Part shown: positions 55,334-64,000 of the stretch, one piece after another | How positions within the stretch are numbered: position 1 is the first letter of the stretch | How the letters are laid out: every line of letters begins with the position of its first letter | Assembly: GCF_007655305.1 (NCBI RefSeq) | Contig: NZ_VLOG01000062.1 | Location: 1-64,000 of the forward strand | Source of the DNA: Algoriphagus algorifonticola | Lineage (GTDB): Bacteria; Bacteroidota; Bacteroidia; Cytophagales; Cyclobacteriaceae | DNA: 64,000 nucleotides | Direction of reading: 5' to 3' | Made by a program: the position numbers and the translations under genes | Notes under the pieces: generated by a model | Told to the model about the DNA's origin: nothing | Databases searched by the model: none | Seen by the model: only the letters and a program-made list of their open reading frames with translations

Positions 55334-56527
55334 TTGCCTTTCTATGTACATCACCGCTGAATCTTCTATGTATTTGGCAGGATTAAAGGAAGAGTAAAAC
55401 TTATTTTTGAGATTATTTAATGGATTATTCAAGGCTGAAATTTTAGTAGTGAATTCAACCGGGAATTTGGTAGCGTCTGAGTACAGTCTTATCAAATGTT
55501 CATACTGCTCAATATTAGCTTGCATTCTGGTGGTGAGTTGACCAAATCTCAATCTTAGGGATTGCACTTTGTACATATAAGTCTCGACTTGACCCAACCA
55601 TTTACCTCGGGTCTCCTGTGATTTTTCCAACAAAGCAATTTTCTCGGAAATAGCTTTTCTGCATTCATTTTTGAAAAATTCCCGATCAGCATCCAAAGTT
55701 GCATTGAGATATCTGTTCTGGTATCTGTTTTTATCAATGCCAAAATAGGCCATCTGCTCCTCTAAAAGCTGTGTATTTTCCTTTTGAAGTTGCTCTAATT
55801 CCTTATTGATCAACACCCATTCATGATCAATGATGGATTTTTGCTGTTCAAATTGACTGGTCACTGTTAAAATTCTTAGCATCTCAGGAGATCTTTCATA
55901 CAATTCTTTTTCTTTTTTGCTCAAGTTTCCTACTAAGCTGGTGACACCCGAAATCGCAGTATTGACCATGGTTCCGTAAAGAGGAACTGCTGCAGAAGCC
56001 GTTGAAATCAAACTAATGGAATTTTGAAGGACTCCCACCATGGCATCATTTTGACCTTCTTTGGCATACCATTTATCGAATTCATTTTTCCAGCTAGTAA
56101 AGGATTTGTATTGCTGGATTTTCCCAATATTTCCCAATTGATCAAAAAAAGACTGGGAAGTTAAAAATAGCTCTACAGGCTGTATATCCCTCTGAATACT
56201 CAAGAGCTCGGTAAACGCTAACTGTCCATTGAGGTTGATTTTGGTTTTGGGAGCCTCTTCCAATATTTTCAATCTGTTATCAAGGGCTAATTGAAGTTTT
56301 TCCAAATCGACAATTTTGTCCTTATCTGAAGCATTTTTGCTATCTGCCGCAGCAATTTTTTCAGTCAACTTGTTGACAAGCTCTTCGTTTGTTTTGAGTT
56401 TTTCATTGAGCTCTTTCAGTTGGTTGTCTCTATCAGTTTTGATTTGTTCAGAGATTTCTGTTTGGGCAAAACTTATTTGTGAAAAGGCTAGAAGAGCCAG
56501 AATTACAAGGGAATTGAATTTCTTCAT
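55331..56527 (-). CDS. Secreted coiled-coil protein of unknown function
   Basis: 398 aa from the ATG at 56527; the frame is open upstream to 56620 but MKKFNSLVILALLAF is a clear signal peptide start, cleaved near SFAQ (about 22). The mature part starts with a charged coiled coil (about 25-105: repeated LKEN/LNEK/LTEK, KIVDLEKLQ), has a mid segment with LISTASAAVPLYGTMVNTAISGVTSLVG that is hydrophobic and Gly/Ser-rich, and then further helices. There are no enzymatic motifs. The gene is monocistronic. A structural or envelope role is possible but not shown. Confidence 0.75.
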   Translation of the reverse strand: MKKFNSLVILALLAFSQISFAQTEISEQIKTDRDNQLKELNEKLKTNEELVNKLTEKIAAADSKNASDKDKIVDLEKLQLALDNRLKILEEAPKTKINLNGQLAFTELLSIQRDIQPVELFLTSQSFFDQLGNIGKIQQYKSFTSWKNEFDKWYAKEGQNDAMVGVLQNSISLISTASAAVPLYGTMVNTAISGVTSLVGNLSKKEKELYERSPEMLRILTVTSQFEQQKSIIDHEWVLINKELEQLQKENTQLLEEQMAYFGIDKNRYQNRYLNATLDADREFFKNECRKAISEKIALLEKSQETRGKWLGQVETYMYKVQSLRLRFGQLTTRMQANIEQYEHLIRLYSDATKFPVEFTTKISALNNPLNNLKNKFYSSFNPAKYIEDSAVMYIERQ

Positions 56528-56620
56528 GGGGATGATCAGCTGGTTGATAGATGGGATCCTCATCTGGAATTTAAATAGATCCAGATGCGAATCGAGAACA
56601 TCACGGAAAAAGCAATTCAA

Positions 56621-56903
56621 AGGTTTTTAAAATTTAATAAGATTTTCAGGTCTAAAATTTCCTGTATTTTAGTGTTATGAAATTGAAGTTTATAAATAAA
56701 AAATACCCTGCTATATTCAACTAGATCAGTTTTTTATACTTATGAAAAATTTCATATTAATAAAATCGTATTAATTATGTGCTTTTATGAATTTTATTTT
56801 TACGATAAGATTTAGATTTTCTAAAATTAAAATAATCTAATGTTGTAATTTTGATATATAAATGATCTAATATAAATTACCTCGTTTTTCAATAAAACTT
56901 GAG
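56621..56903. other. AT-rich gap upstream of the glycine-rich surface protein gene
   Basis: 283 nt, visibly richer in A/T than its neighbours, with no frame I would call a gene. It should hold the promoters of both the coiled-coil and the glycine-rich proteins, but no clean TAnnTTTG box was found on the plus strand. Confidence 0.5.
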
Positions 56904-59162
56904 ATGCTGTTTAAACCAGATAAATTTATATCTGCACTTATAATACTGCTATTAATCGTTTTTATTTCAAATAGTATTTATGCTCAGTGCAATTCTTGTG
57001 ATGTGATAATAGATGGAAATAATGCTCCTTCTGGTACTATTCAAAATGGATCTTTGGTTTGTATTAGGGGTGACAGAACATCCAATATAAGTTTTAATAA
57101 TAGAAATAATATTTCAATCTGTATTGAAGATGGTGCTTCTTGGAATGGCGCTTACAGCCAACTTTCAGGATTAGCCTCTCTTTCTAACTATGGGAATTTG
57201 TCAATTTCAAATTCCCCAAATGGTAACTGGAGCATATTCAATTATGGCGTATTGAATTGGAATTCAACTATATCTTCAAATAAATCTATTTACAACTATG
57301 GAGAATTGAATTTTGGGAGTGGACTTGTTGTGAGCTCAGCTGCGACACTAGTTTCAAACGGAACTGTGAATTTTTCAGGCCTCACTACATTTAACAGTAA
57401 CTCCACCATCAAACTGATTGGCATGTCTAATTTTTCAGGCTCAGTTATTTTGAACTCCAATACAATTGTTGAAATAGCTGGGAATTTAGCAATTTCAGGA
57501 AATCTCCAACTTAACTCCAATAGTCAAATTATCTCCTTAAATAATAATGTTTGCAATAGCTTAAATGTTGGAGGAACAATTAGCAGTTCAGGTATTATTT
57601 CTGGTAGTGGTTTATCAAGTCCCAATTCACCTCTTTTCGTAAATAAGGAACCTGTCGGTAACGGGTTGTCTTATGGAGCGACAATCGGAAGCTGCCCAAC
57701 CTCCTCCTGTGTCGAAATGAGGAAAATAACTACTTCAAATGGCTTTGATAGAGTCTATATATTCAATTGTACTGATAATTTGATATTACCAGAATTATTG
57801 CCTGATGAACAAATTATAGATGTTTCGGTCACTTTAGTAGGAGGAGCAGGAGGAGGAGGGTTTGGTGAAGCTGCTGGAGGTGGGGGTTCAGGAGGAATAA
57901 TTTCAGAAAATGCTATTTCGCTTCAGGTTGGAAGAGAGTATCCTGTTGCGGTAGGACCTGGAGGGTATGGTTCTTCCCAAAATAATTTACCTGGAAGAGA
58001 TGGTTTAGAGTCTTCATTTTTTGGTTTAATCTCTAATGGAGGAGGAGGAGGAGGCTCTCAATCATCCTCAGCAAGAGATGGTAGAAATGGAGGCAGTGGA
58101 GGTGGAGGTGGCGCCAACAACAATCCAGGAAATGGATCAGGAAACGGGGGAGCAGTAATCGCTGGTAACCTAGGTAACCAAGGCGGAAATGGGCGACGTC
58201 AAAATAACAATCAACTGAATGGAGGAGGTGGAGGTGGAGCTGCTACTCCCGGCGAGGAAGGTAGAAATAATAATCCCGGTAGTGGAGGGAATGGAATTTC
58301 TTTGCCTATACTTAGTGGAGTCTCTGGTGTTCTCAATGCCTTTGCAGGAGGTGGAGGATCAACTGGGAGAAATCCAGCTCAACAATATGGCAAAGGTACT
58401 GGAGGGATATTTCAGTCTACAAAGCTTGGAGGGGATGGAGATCACCTAAATCCCAGTGATTCGAATTCTGACGGTATTGGTGGACATGGTTTCCCTTTTA
58501 CCGGTTCAGGAGGTGGGGCTGGAAGTGTTCGTGGCGGAGCAGGGTCAGCCGGAAAGGTGATCATAAGAATATCTTATAGGATTCTCTCAATTCAATTAAG
58601 TGATATCAGGGCGGTTTGGAACAAAGAGCTAAATCGTGCAGAACTAGAATGGACGGTTTCGGGGGCGACAGAGGATATAGGAATGGTGGTACAAAGGGGT
58701 GTTAATCAAGTAAAATCCTGGGAATCTCTTGATAGCTTAGTTATAGTTCCTGGCCAAGAAGATTTATTAAATTTTAAATTTTTAGACAATGATTTGAATA
58801 ACGAAGAAGGTTTTATTTTTTATCGAATAAAACTACATAGCAAAAACAAATTTGAAGGATATACCAATACCGTTTCTCTCAGATTAGAACCTCCAAAGTT
58901 GGATTCAAATTGGCGAATATTTCCAAATCCTGTTGGGAATTCCGAGCTACAAATTACTTATAGAGGAGACGAAAATAAATTGAAGGATGGCGTGATAGTA
59001 TTGATGTCAGATTATTCTGGCAGAATAAAAAGCTCTCAATTTTTCAATATGGAGGGTATCAAAAATTGGGTAAATGAAAATTTAATCCAATCTGGACAGG
59101 GAATCTATTTACTAAAGATTCAGTCTCCTCAATTCACTGAAACATTCAAAATTTTCAAATAA
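56904..59162 (+). CDS. Glycine-rich surface protein with T9SS C-terminal sorting domain
   Basis: 752 aa. The signal peptide is 1 to about 28 (IYAQ). Residues about 30-230 are Asn/Ser-rich beta-type repeats, including three tandem units of about 20 residues around 151-213 (NFSG...SN..I pattern). Cysteines sit at the edges. About 305-550 is a glycine-rich domain with runs of GGAGGGGFGEAAGGGGSGG type. About 565-660 is a beta-sandwich (RAELEWTVSGATEDIGMVVQR). The last about 80 residues are a type A sorting domain: WRIFPNPVGNSELQIT, then GIYLLKIQ and final TFKIFK. It should be exported by the T9SS, anchored on the outer surface, and may act in adhesion or biofilm (inference). Confidence 0.88.
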   Translation: MLFKPDKFISALIILLLIVFISNSIYAQCNSCDVIIDGNNAPSGTIQNGSLVCIRGDRTSNISFNNRNNISICIEDGASWNGAYSQLSGLASLSNYGNLSISNSPNGNWSIFNYGVLNWNSTISSNKSIYNYGELNFGSGLVVSSAATLVSNGTVNFSGLTTFNSNSTIKLIGMSNFSGSVILNSNTIVEIAGNLAISGNLQLNSNSQIISLNNNVCNSLNVGGTISSSGIISGSGLSSPNSPLFVNKEPVGNGLSYGATIGSCPTSSCVEMRKITTSNGFDRVYIFNCTDNLILPELLPDEQIIDVSVTLVGGAGGGGFGEAAGGGGSGGIISENAISLQVGREYPVAVGPGGYGSSQNNLPGRDGLESSFFGLISNGGGGGGSQSSSARDGRNGGSGGGGGANNNPGNGSGNGGAVIAGNLGNQGGNGRRQNNNQLNGGGGGGAATPGEEGRNNNPGSGGNGISLPILSGVSGVLNAFAGGGGSTGRNPAQQYGKGTGGIFQSTKLGGDGDHLNPSDSNSDGIGGHGFPFTGSGGGAGSVRGGAGSAGKVIIRISYRILSIQLSDIRAVWNKELNRAELEWTVSGATEDIGMVVQRGVNQVKSWESLDSLVIVPGQEDLLNFKFLDNDLNNEEGFIFYRIKLHSKNKFEGYTNTVSLRLEPPKLDSNWRIFPNPVGNSELQITYRGDENKLKDGVIVLMSDYSGRIKSSQFFNMEGIKNWVNENLIQSGQGIYLLKIQSPQFTETFKIFK
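57354..57546 (+). repeat. Tandem about 60-nt repeats coding for beta-strand units
   Basis: Three copies of an about 20-codon unit with shared AATTTTTCAGG (first two) and AACTCCAA words, inside the N-terminal half of the glycine-rich protein. The encoded units resemble coils of a beta-solenoid. Confidence 0.6.
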
Positions 59163-59167
59163 AAATA

Positions 59168-59197
59168 AACCCTTCCGAAATTTTTTTCAGAAGGGTT
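59168..59197. terminator. Probable terminator between the surface protein gene and purL
   Basis: An 8-bp stem (59168-59175 with 59190-59197) with a partially paired inner part. The T tract is weak on both sides. Confidence 0.6.
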
Positions 59198-59212
59198 ATA
59201 ATTTTCAATTCT

Positions 59213-62200
59213 TTAGTTCTTTTCCTCAACCCATTTACGGGCATTGATAAAGGCATCTAGCCATGGGGTAAATTCATCATTTCTATCCATAGGATAATGA
59301 GCCCAGTTCCATGGCTTCAATGAACGCTCAATATGTGGCATGATCGCCAAATGCCTCCCGTCTTGGGATGCTATCCCTGCTACTGCGTAATCCGAACCAT
59401 TTGGATTACCAGGATAAGCTTCATAGCTATATTTCATTCCTATATGATACTCACTTTCGGCTTTTGGCAAATAAAACTTCCCTTCGCCGTGAGCTACCCA
59501 CACTCCTAAACGCTGACCGGAAAGATTTCCCAGCATCACAGTTTTGTTTTCCGGGATACTTACGTTTACAAATGAGGATTCAAATTTATGAGAAGCATTG
59601 TGAAGCATTTTTGCTTTGTGAACAGGGTCCTCTGAACCTACGAGTCCAAGTTCTACCATGAGCTGACAACCATTACATACTCCCAAACTCAGGGTGTCAG
59701 GTCTTGCGTAGAAATTATCCAAAGCTTGTTTTGCTTTTGGATTGTAAAGGAAAGCTCCTGCCCAGCCTTTTGCTGAACCCAAAACATCAGAGTTGGAAAA
59801 GCCTCCTACAAAAACTATCATCTGTACGTCTTCCAGGTTTTCTCTCCCTGAGATCAAATCTGTCATGTGCACATCTTTCACCTCAAACCCTGCAAGCCAA
59901 AGTGAATAAGCCATTTCTCGGTCTCCATTCACTCCTTTTTCTCTGATAATAGCTGCCTTCGCCTTTCCTGTTTCTTTTCTGAACGGATTAATACCAGACT
60001 CAGCAAAACTTCCTTTCCAATTTGTAGCAAATTCATAAGAAAGTGGCTGATTTTTATAATTGTCGAAACGGTCTGTTGCGAGTTTTTCTCCTGATTGCTT
60101 TCTGTCTAAAAGGTAGGATGACCTAAACCAGATATCTCTGTGCTGCTCAATATCCAGACTCAAATCTTTTCCTAGAAAATCAATTTTACCTGAGTTGGTA
60201 ACTGTTGCCAATTCTACATAATCAATATCTGCCTCAACCAACAGGGTTTCTACAGGATGATCGTCAGGTACCTGAATTAGAATACCTGGATTCTCTGCGA
60301 ATAAGGCTTTCACCAAATCATTCTCTTCCAGTCGATCAATTCTTACTTCCAGGCCGATTCCAGGAGTGGGGAAGCACATTTCCAATAGAGCAGTAATAAT
60401 ACCACCAGATGAAATATCATGCCCGGCATGAATCCAAGTTTGATCAATCAAATCCTGGACAGCTTTAAATGCCTTGACAAAGTATGCGGCATTGACCACC
60501 GTAGGCGTATCTGTTCCCACTTTATTGAGCGCCTGATAAAAGCTGGATCCTGCTAGTTTGAAACTGTCTTTTGAAAAGTCTATGTAAAGAATTCTACTTC
60601 CTACAACCGGCTTCAATGCAGTTTTTACAGTTTTTTGAATGTCAAAACATTCACCTACTGTAGATATAATTACCGTTCCCGGCGAGTAAACCACTTTTCC
60701 ATCAGGATATTTCTGAGTCATGGAAAGGGAGTCCTTTCCGGTTGGGATATTGACGCCCAATTCAATGGCGAAATCAGAAACTGCCTGAACAGCCCGGTAT
60801 AATCTGTCGTTTTCTCCTTTGTTTTTAGCAGGCCACATCCAGTTGGCAGAAAGAGAAACTCCTTTCAGTCCATCTGAGATAGGTGCAAAAATCAAGTTGG
60901 TCAAGGCCTCTGCAATAGCTAATCTGCTACCCGCTTCTGGATTGGCTAATGCAGCTACTGGGGCATGGCCGATGGAGGTAGCGATCCCTTTATTACCTGT
61001 GAAATCCAAAGCCATTACGGCTACGTCATTCAGAGGGAGTTGGATTTCTCCTACAGTTTGCTGTGTGGCAACGCGGCCTGTTACTGACCTGTCCACTTTA
61101 TTGGTTAGCCAATCTTTACAGGCCACCGCTTCCAATTGCAATACTTCTTGAATATACCCTTTGATCAATTCAGGGTCATAGCTTGCCTCTGCGAATGAGG
61201 CATTCCCCGATTGATCTTCCAATATGGTTTTTGGAGAAGATCCAAACATATATGCCAAATTCCAATCAACTGGTTTTTCTCCTGTCTTTTGATTTTCGAA
61301 TTTGAAATGCATGTCTCCGGTGGTCTCACCCACCACATAAAAAGGAGCCCTTTCTCTTTCTGAAAGTTGCTTTAGAGTAGCGACATCTTCCTTGCCTACA
61401 ACTAAGCCCATTCTTTCCTGAGATTCATTTCCAATGATTTCCTTCGCAGAAAGAGTTGGATCACCTACAGGCAACTGATCAATATGAATAGTTCCTCCTG
61501 TGCTTTCCACTAATTCGGAAAGGCAGTTGAGATGACCACCTGCACCATGATCGTGAATGGAAATGATAGGGTTATTTTCGCTTTCAGCCATCGCCCGAAT
61601 CACATTGGAAACACGCTTTTGCATTTCCGGATTGGATCTTTGGATGGCGTTTAATTCAATGGCATTTGATAATTCTCCGGTGTTGAGGGAAGAAACTGCT
61701 GAGCCTCCCATTCCGATTCTATAATTATCTCCACCCATGATCACGATTTGATCACCGGTTTTAGGTTCTTCTTTTTTGGTGTACTTGGCGTTTGTAAACC
61801 CAACGCCGCCAGCAAGCATGATCACTTTATCAAAGCCAAAATGCTTGTCGCCTTCTTCATGCTCGAATGTTAAAACTGATCCTGCGATCAAGGGCTGTCC
61901 GAATTTGTTTCCAAAGTCAGATGCGCCATTGGAGGCTTTGATCAGGATATCCATAGGAGTCTGGTAGAGCCAAGGTCTTTCTTCCAGCTTGTTTTCCCAA
62001 GTTCTGCCTTTTTCTGATCGGGAATAAGAAGTCATGTAAACTGCCGTTCCTGCCAAAGGAATAGAAGCAGTTCCCCCAGCAAGTCTATCTCGGATTTCAC
62101 CTCCTGATCCTGTAGCCGCACCATTGAAAGGTTCGACAGTTGTAGGGAAATTATGGGTTTCTGCTTTCAGGGAAATGACCGTGTCAATTTCTCTTTGCTC

Positions 62201-62896
62201 AAAAAAGTCAGCTTGATGTTGGGTTTTAGGAGCGAATTGATGTGCTTTTGGACCTTGGATAAATGCCACATTGTCTTTGTAGGCAGATGCAATTCGATTT
62301 GGATGTTTTTTGGATGTTTCTTTGATCAATTGGAAGAGCGTCATGGGCTTTTCCTGACCGTCGATGATAAAGGTTCCGTTGAAGATTTTATGTCTACAAT
62401 GCTCAGAATTGACTTGGGAAAAGCCGAAAACCTCTGAATCGGTCAAAGGTCTATCGAGTTGCTTAGAAACATTTTCCAAATAAGCGATTTCTTCCTCACT
62501 CAAAGCCAATCCTTCTTTTTGATTATAGCTTGAAATATCCTCAATTGATTGGATTGGCTCGGGCTCCAAGTGTATGTCGAAGATCTCCTGATCCAGATTT
62601 TCGTATGCATTTTGAAGCATAGGGTCAATTTGGTCCCCTTCGGCTAATGGGAAAAACTCCTCAATTCGCTGGATTCCCTGTATGCCCATGTTGACCGTGA
62701 TTTCCACAGCATTGGTAGACCATGGGGTGATCATTTCTTTTCTTGGGCCGGAAAATTTTCCTGCTACTTCTGGAGTTTGGATGGGAGAAGCTTCGCCGAA
62801 AAGCCAGTTAAGTTTTGCAATGTCTTCTTGGGCGAGAGGTTGCGGAGTCTGTACTGCGTAGACTACTTTTTGAGGTGATTCAAAGAAGAAAATCAT
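59213..62896 (-). CDS. purL: Phosphoribosylformylglycinamidine synthase (large, single-chain)
   Basis: 1227 aa, the large form that carries synthetase and glutaminase in one chain. It converts FGAR, glutamine and ATP to FGAM, the fourth step of purine synthesis. The N-terminal PurS-like region is about 1-160. The ATP-grasp-like/AIRS halves show SEHCRHKIFNG, ETHNFPTTVEPFNGAATGSGGEIRD (in parts), GGDNYRIGMGG, ISIHDHGAGGHLN and GKDSLSM. The C-terminal glutaminase has the nucleophile in LGVCNGCQLMVELG and the catalytic His/Glu in MPHIERSLKPWNW. The 14-nt leader has a TACCTTTG promoter box. The gene is not linked to other pur genes apart from purF at 29 kb. Confidence 0.97.
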   Translation of the reverse strand: MIFFFESPQKVVYAVQTPQPLAQEDIAKLNWLFGEASPIQTPEVAGKFSGPRKEMITPWSTNAVEITVNMGIQGIQRIEEFFPLAEGDQIDPMLQNAYENLDQEIFDIHLEPEPIQSIEDISSYNQKEGLALSEEEIAYLENVSKQLDRPLTDSEVFGFSQVNSEHCRHKIFNGTFIIDGQEKPMTLFQLIKETSKKHPNRIASAYKDNVAFIQGPKAHQFAPKTQHQADFFEQREIDTVISLKAETHNFPTTVEPFNGAATGSGGEIRDRLAGGTASIPLAGTAVYMTSYSRSEKGRTWENKLEERPWLYQTPMDILIKASNGASDFGNKFGQPLIAGSVLTFEHEEGDKHFGFDKVIMLAGGVGFTNAKYTKKEEPKTGDQIVIMGGDNYRIGMGGSAVSSLNTGELSNAIELNAIQRSNPEMQKRVSNVIRAMAESENNPIISIHDHGAGGHLNCLSELVESTGGTIHIDQLPVGDPTLSAKEIIGNESQERMGLVVGKEDVATLKQLSERERAPFYVVGETTGDMHFKFENQKTGEKPVDWNLAYMFGSSPKTILEDQSGNASFAEASYDPELIKGYIQEVLQLEAVACKDWLTNKVDRSVTGRVATQQTVGEIQLPLNDVAVMALDFTGNKGIATSIGHAPVAALANPEAGSRLAIAEALTNLIFAPISDGLKGVSLSANWMWPAKNKGENDRLYRAVQAVSDFAIELGVNIPTGKDSLSMTQKYPDGKVVYSPGTVIISTVGECFDIQKTVKTALKPVVGSRILYIDFSKDSFKLAGSSFYQALNKVGTDTPTVVNAAYFVKAFKAVQDLIDQTWIHAGHDISSGGIITALLEMCFPTPGIGLEVRIDRLEENDLVKALFAENPGILIQVPDDHPVETLLVEADIDYVELATVTNSGKIDFLGKDLSLDIEQHRDIWFRSSYLLDRKQSGEKLATDRFDNYKNQPLSYEFATNWKGSFAESGINPFRKETGKAKAAIIREKGVNGDREMAYSLWLAGFEVKDVHMTDLISGRENLEDVQMIVFVGGFSNSDVLGSAKGWAGAFLYNPKAKQALDNFYARPDTLSLGVCNGCQLMVELGLVGSEDPVHKAKMLHNASHKFESSFVNVSIPENKTVMLGNLSGQRLGVWVAHGEGKFYLPKAESEYHIGMKYSYEAYPGNPNGSDYAVAGIASQDGRHLAIMPHIERSLKPWNWAHYPMDRNDEFTPWLDAFINARKWVEEKN

Positions 62897-62916
62897 GTCC
62901 TTGAGCTGGTAAGTTG

Positions 62917-62924
62917 CAAAGGTA
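62917..62924 (-). promoter_or_regulatory. Candidate -7 box (TACCTTTG) for purL
   Basis: A perfect TAnnTTTG match on the minus strand, 20 nt before the purL ATG. The rest of the gap 62925-63091 shows nothing further. Confidence 0.6.
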
Positions 62925-63091
62925 AGGAATTGGCTTGAAGTGTGAAAAGTGAGGGTGGAAATAATCCGTTTGATTGAAGTAGAATTTACGGTTGAAATTA
63001 TACCCTAAAAGTGATACAGCATTTCTAACTTGTGGAAATACTAATAAAGTATTGGAATGTTTTTCTTTCCTCTGATAACATATTTCAAATT

Positions 63092-63901
63092 TCAGTTTGG
63101 GGTTGGTTTATTTTTAGTTAAAAATTCAACAGTTGCCTGAATAAGCCCTCCGTGTCCAACCGGGAGGTTATGTGATTTTAAGTGAGGAATTTTACTACTG
63201 AAACGTTCCAGGTTTTTCGCAGTCACCATTTTGTCATATTTCCCTGTGAAAAGAAGAATTGGTGTTTTTAATTTTCTTGAATTGCGAATGATCTCTCCCA
63301 GTCGGAGTTGAATTCCGCCGAATACTTTCCATGTTAAATAAACCTGGGCTCTCTGTGATCTATGTTTCATTTGAGTTTGAACAAATTTTGAAATACTGCT
63401 TTCCATGAGGCCAATCTGACTTAATCCATTTACTACAGAGAAAAAGCGACATGGCTTAAATACTATTTGCTTAAATAAAGAATGAAAATAAGCGGGATAG
63501 CTACTGATGCTGTAAAATAATCCTGTTTTAATTCCATCAGGAGCAAGAAGAATCATGCTTTGGACATTCTCAGGGAAAAGCTCATAAGTTAATAATGAAA
63601 GCTTTCCTCCCATGCTATAACCTATTAAATGGAACTTTGAGATTTCTTCTCTTTTAAAAAGGCTTTTTAAGATTTCTGCCCAAACTGATTTTGTCAAAGG
63701 GTTTTCATGGCTTTTCCATTGACTTTTTCCGTGAAAAAAAATGTCAATGAAAAGAAAGCGCTGTTCGGGTTTTAGAATTTTGGAAAACGGCAATAAATCC
63801 CTTTGATCTTGGCCAAAGCCATGAAAAATAATGAAAACCTCCTTTCCATCTCCCAGAGATTTGTATGCTAAAGATCCAAATTGACTGTCTAGAACTCTCA
63901 T
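63092..63901 (-). CDS. Alpha/beta hydrolase
   Basis: 269 aa of the canonical fold, without a signal peptide. The oxyanion region is IIFHGFGQDQRDL (about 24-36), the nucleophile elbow LIGYSMGGKLS (S96) follows, the acid is likely in FTGKYDKMV (Asp near 221), and the histidine is in LPVGHGGLI near 253. The sequence around the elbow matches esterase, lipase or thioesterase-like members such as MenH, but no motif tells the substrate. The gene is isolated at the end of the window. Confidence 0.88.
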   Translation of the reverse strand: MRVLDSQFGSLAYKSLGDGKEVFIIFHGFGQDQRDLLPFSKILKPEQRFLFIDIFFHGKSQWKSHENPLTKSVWAEILKSLFKREEISKFHLIGYSMGGKLSLLTYELFPENVQSMILLAPDGIKTGLFYSISSYPAYFHSLFKQIVFKPCRFFSVVNGLSQIGLMESSISKFVQTQMKHRSQRAQVYLTWKVFGGIQLRLGEIIRNSRKLKTPILLFTGKYDKMVTAKNLERFSSKIPHLKSHNLPVGHGGLIQATVEFLTKNKPTPN

Positions 63902-64000
63902 TTGATTGTAAAAATTGAAGATAAACTAAAAATGGATGCCGAAAAAAGTAATTTGAAATGCAAAATAAACTATTAAAAATAGATGATATTGTAGTAAATC

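Noticed and set aside
58219-58449. Second frame inside the glycine-rich domain
   Set aside because: Repetitive GGA/GGT codons leave other frames open; it is an artefact of composition.
1-64000. CRISPR array, insertion sequence, integrase or prophage
   Set aside because: No repeat-spacer pattern, transposase, integrase or phage structural gene was recognised; repeats found are short and isolated.

Overview
The window looks like chromosomal DNA of a Bacteroidota bacterium, most likely a marine or aquatic member of the Cytophagales (Cyclobacteriaceae, Algoriphagus-like; the genus is inferred from gene content, not measured). The evidence is the bifunctional lpxC-fabZ gene, a PorX-type response regulator followed by tsaE and ald, a SusC/SusD pair, a protein with a type IX secretion (T9SS) C-terminal sorting domain, and repeated promoter boxes of the form TAnnTTTG, the -7 element of the Bacteroidota housekeeping sigma factor. 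No phage, transposase or CRISPR array was seen.

Layout. 0-5.9 kb, minus strand: a small lipoprotein, then the lipid A operon lpxD > lpxC-fabZ > lpxA > lone ABC ATPase, preceded by an HD-domain phosphohydrolase. 5.9-9.1 kb, plus: porX, tsaE, ald. 9.1-15.9 kb: a solitary response regulator (minus), then a tightly overlapping four-gene operon (plus) encoding a ThiF/E1-like-nitroreductase fusion of the Rv1355c type, a GNAT-like protein, a 7TMR-DISM sensor histidine kinase and a response-regulator/histidine-kinase hybrid. This is the best candidate for an undescribed system: biosynthetic enzymes co-translated with a membrane sensor. 16-24.5 kb: ppa, a small membrane protein, acpH, an SF1 helicase, a DUF4924-type protein, lepA, a four-helix-bundle (23S-IVP-type) gene between imperfect inverted repeats, folD, tRNA-Leu(GAG), a DsrE-like secreted protein. 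24.5-28.4 kb: a hybrid histidine kinase with Hpt domain, convergent with an NtrC-type regulator. 28.6-37 kb: a PepSY-like small protein, purF, an M42 peptidase, an App1-type phosphatase with a diacylglycerol-kinase-like protein, valS. 37-43.6 kb, minus: susD, susC and a CocE/NonD-type hydrolase. 43.8-48.7 kb: fumarylacetoacetase, AgcS-type symporter, a flavin reductase, a lipoprotein sugar isomerase/epimerase-like protein. 48.8-51.4 kb, minus: membrane proteins with a small winged-helix regulator; two copies of the palindrome TACTTTG-N5-CAAAGTA lie in front of the two halves of this cluster. 51.4-56.6 kb: secreted nucleoside-hydrolase-like protein, a secreted unknown, aguB-aguA (agmatine to putrescine), and a coiled-coil secreted protein. 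56.9-64 kb: a glycine-rich T9SS-sorted surface protein, purL and an alpha/beta hydrolase.

Most of the window is housekeeping: lipid A, purines, folate, translation and polyamines. Signalling is prominent, with seven two-component proteins including PorX. Several essential genes have TAnnTTTG so close to the start codon that their transcripts should have very short or no leaders. Functions are read from motifs and remembered family features; no database search was run.
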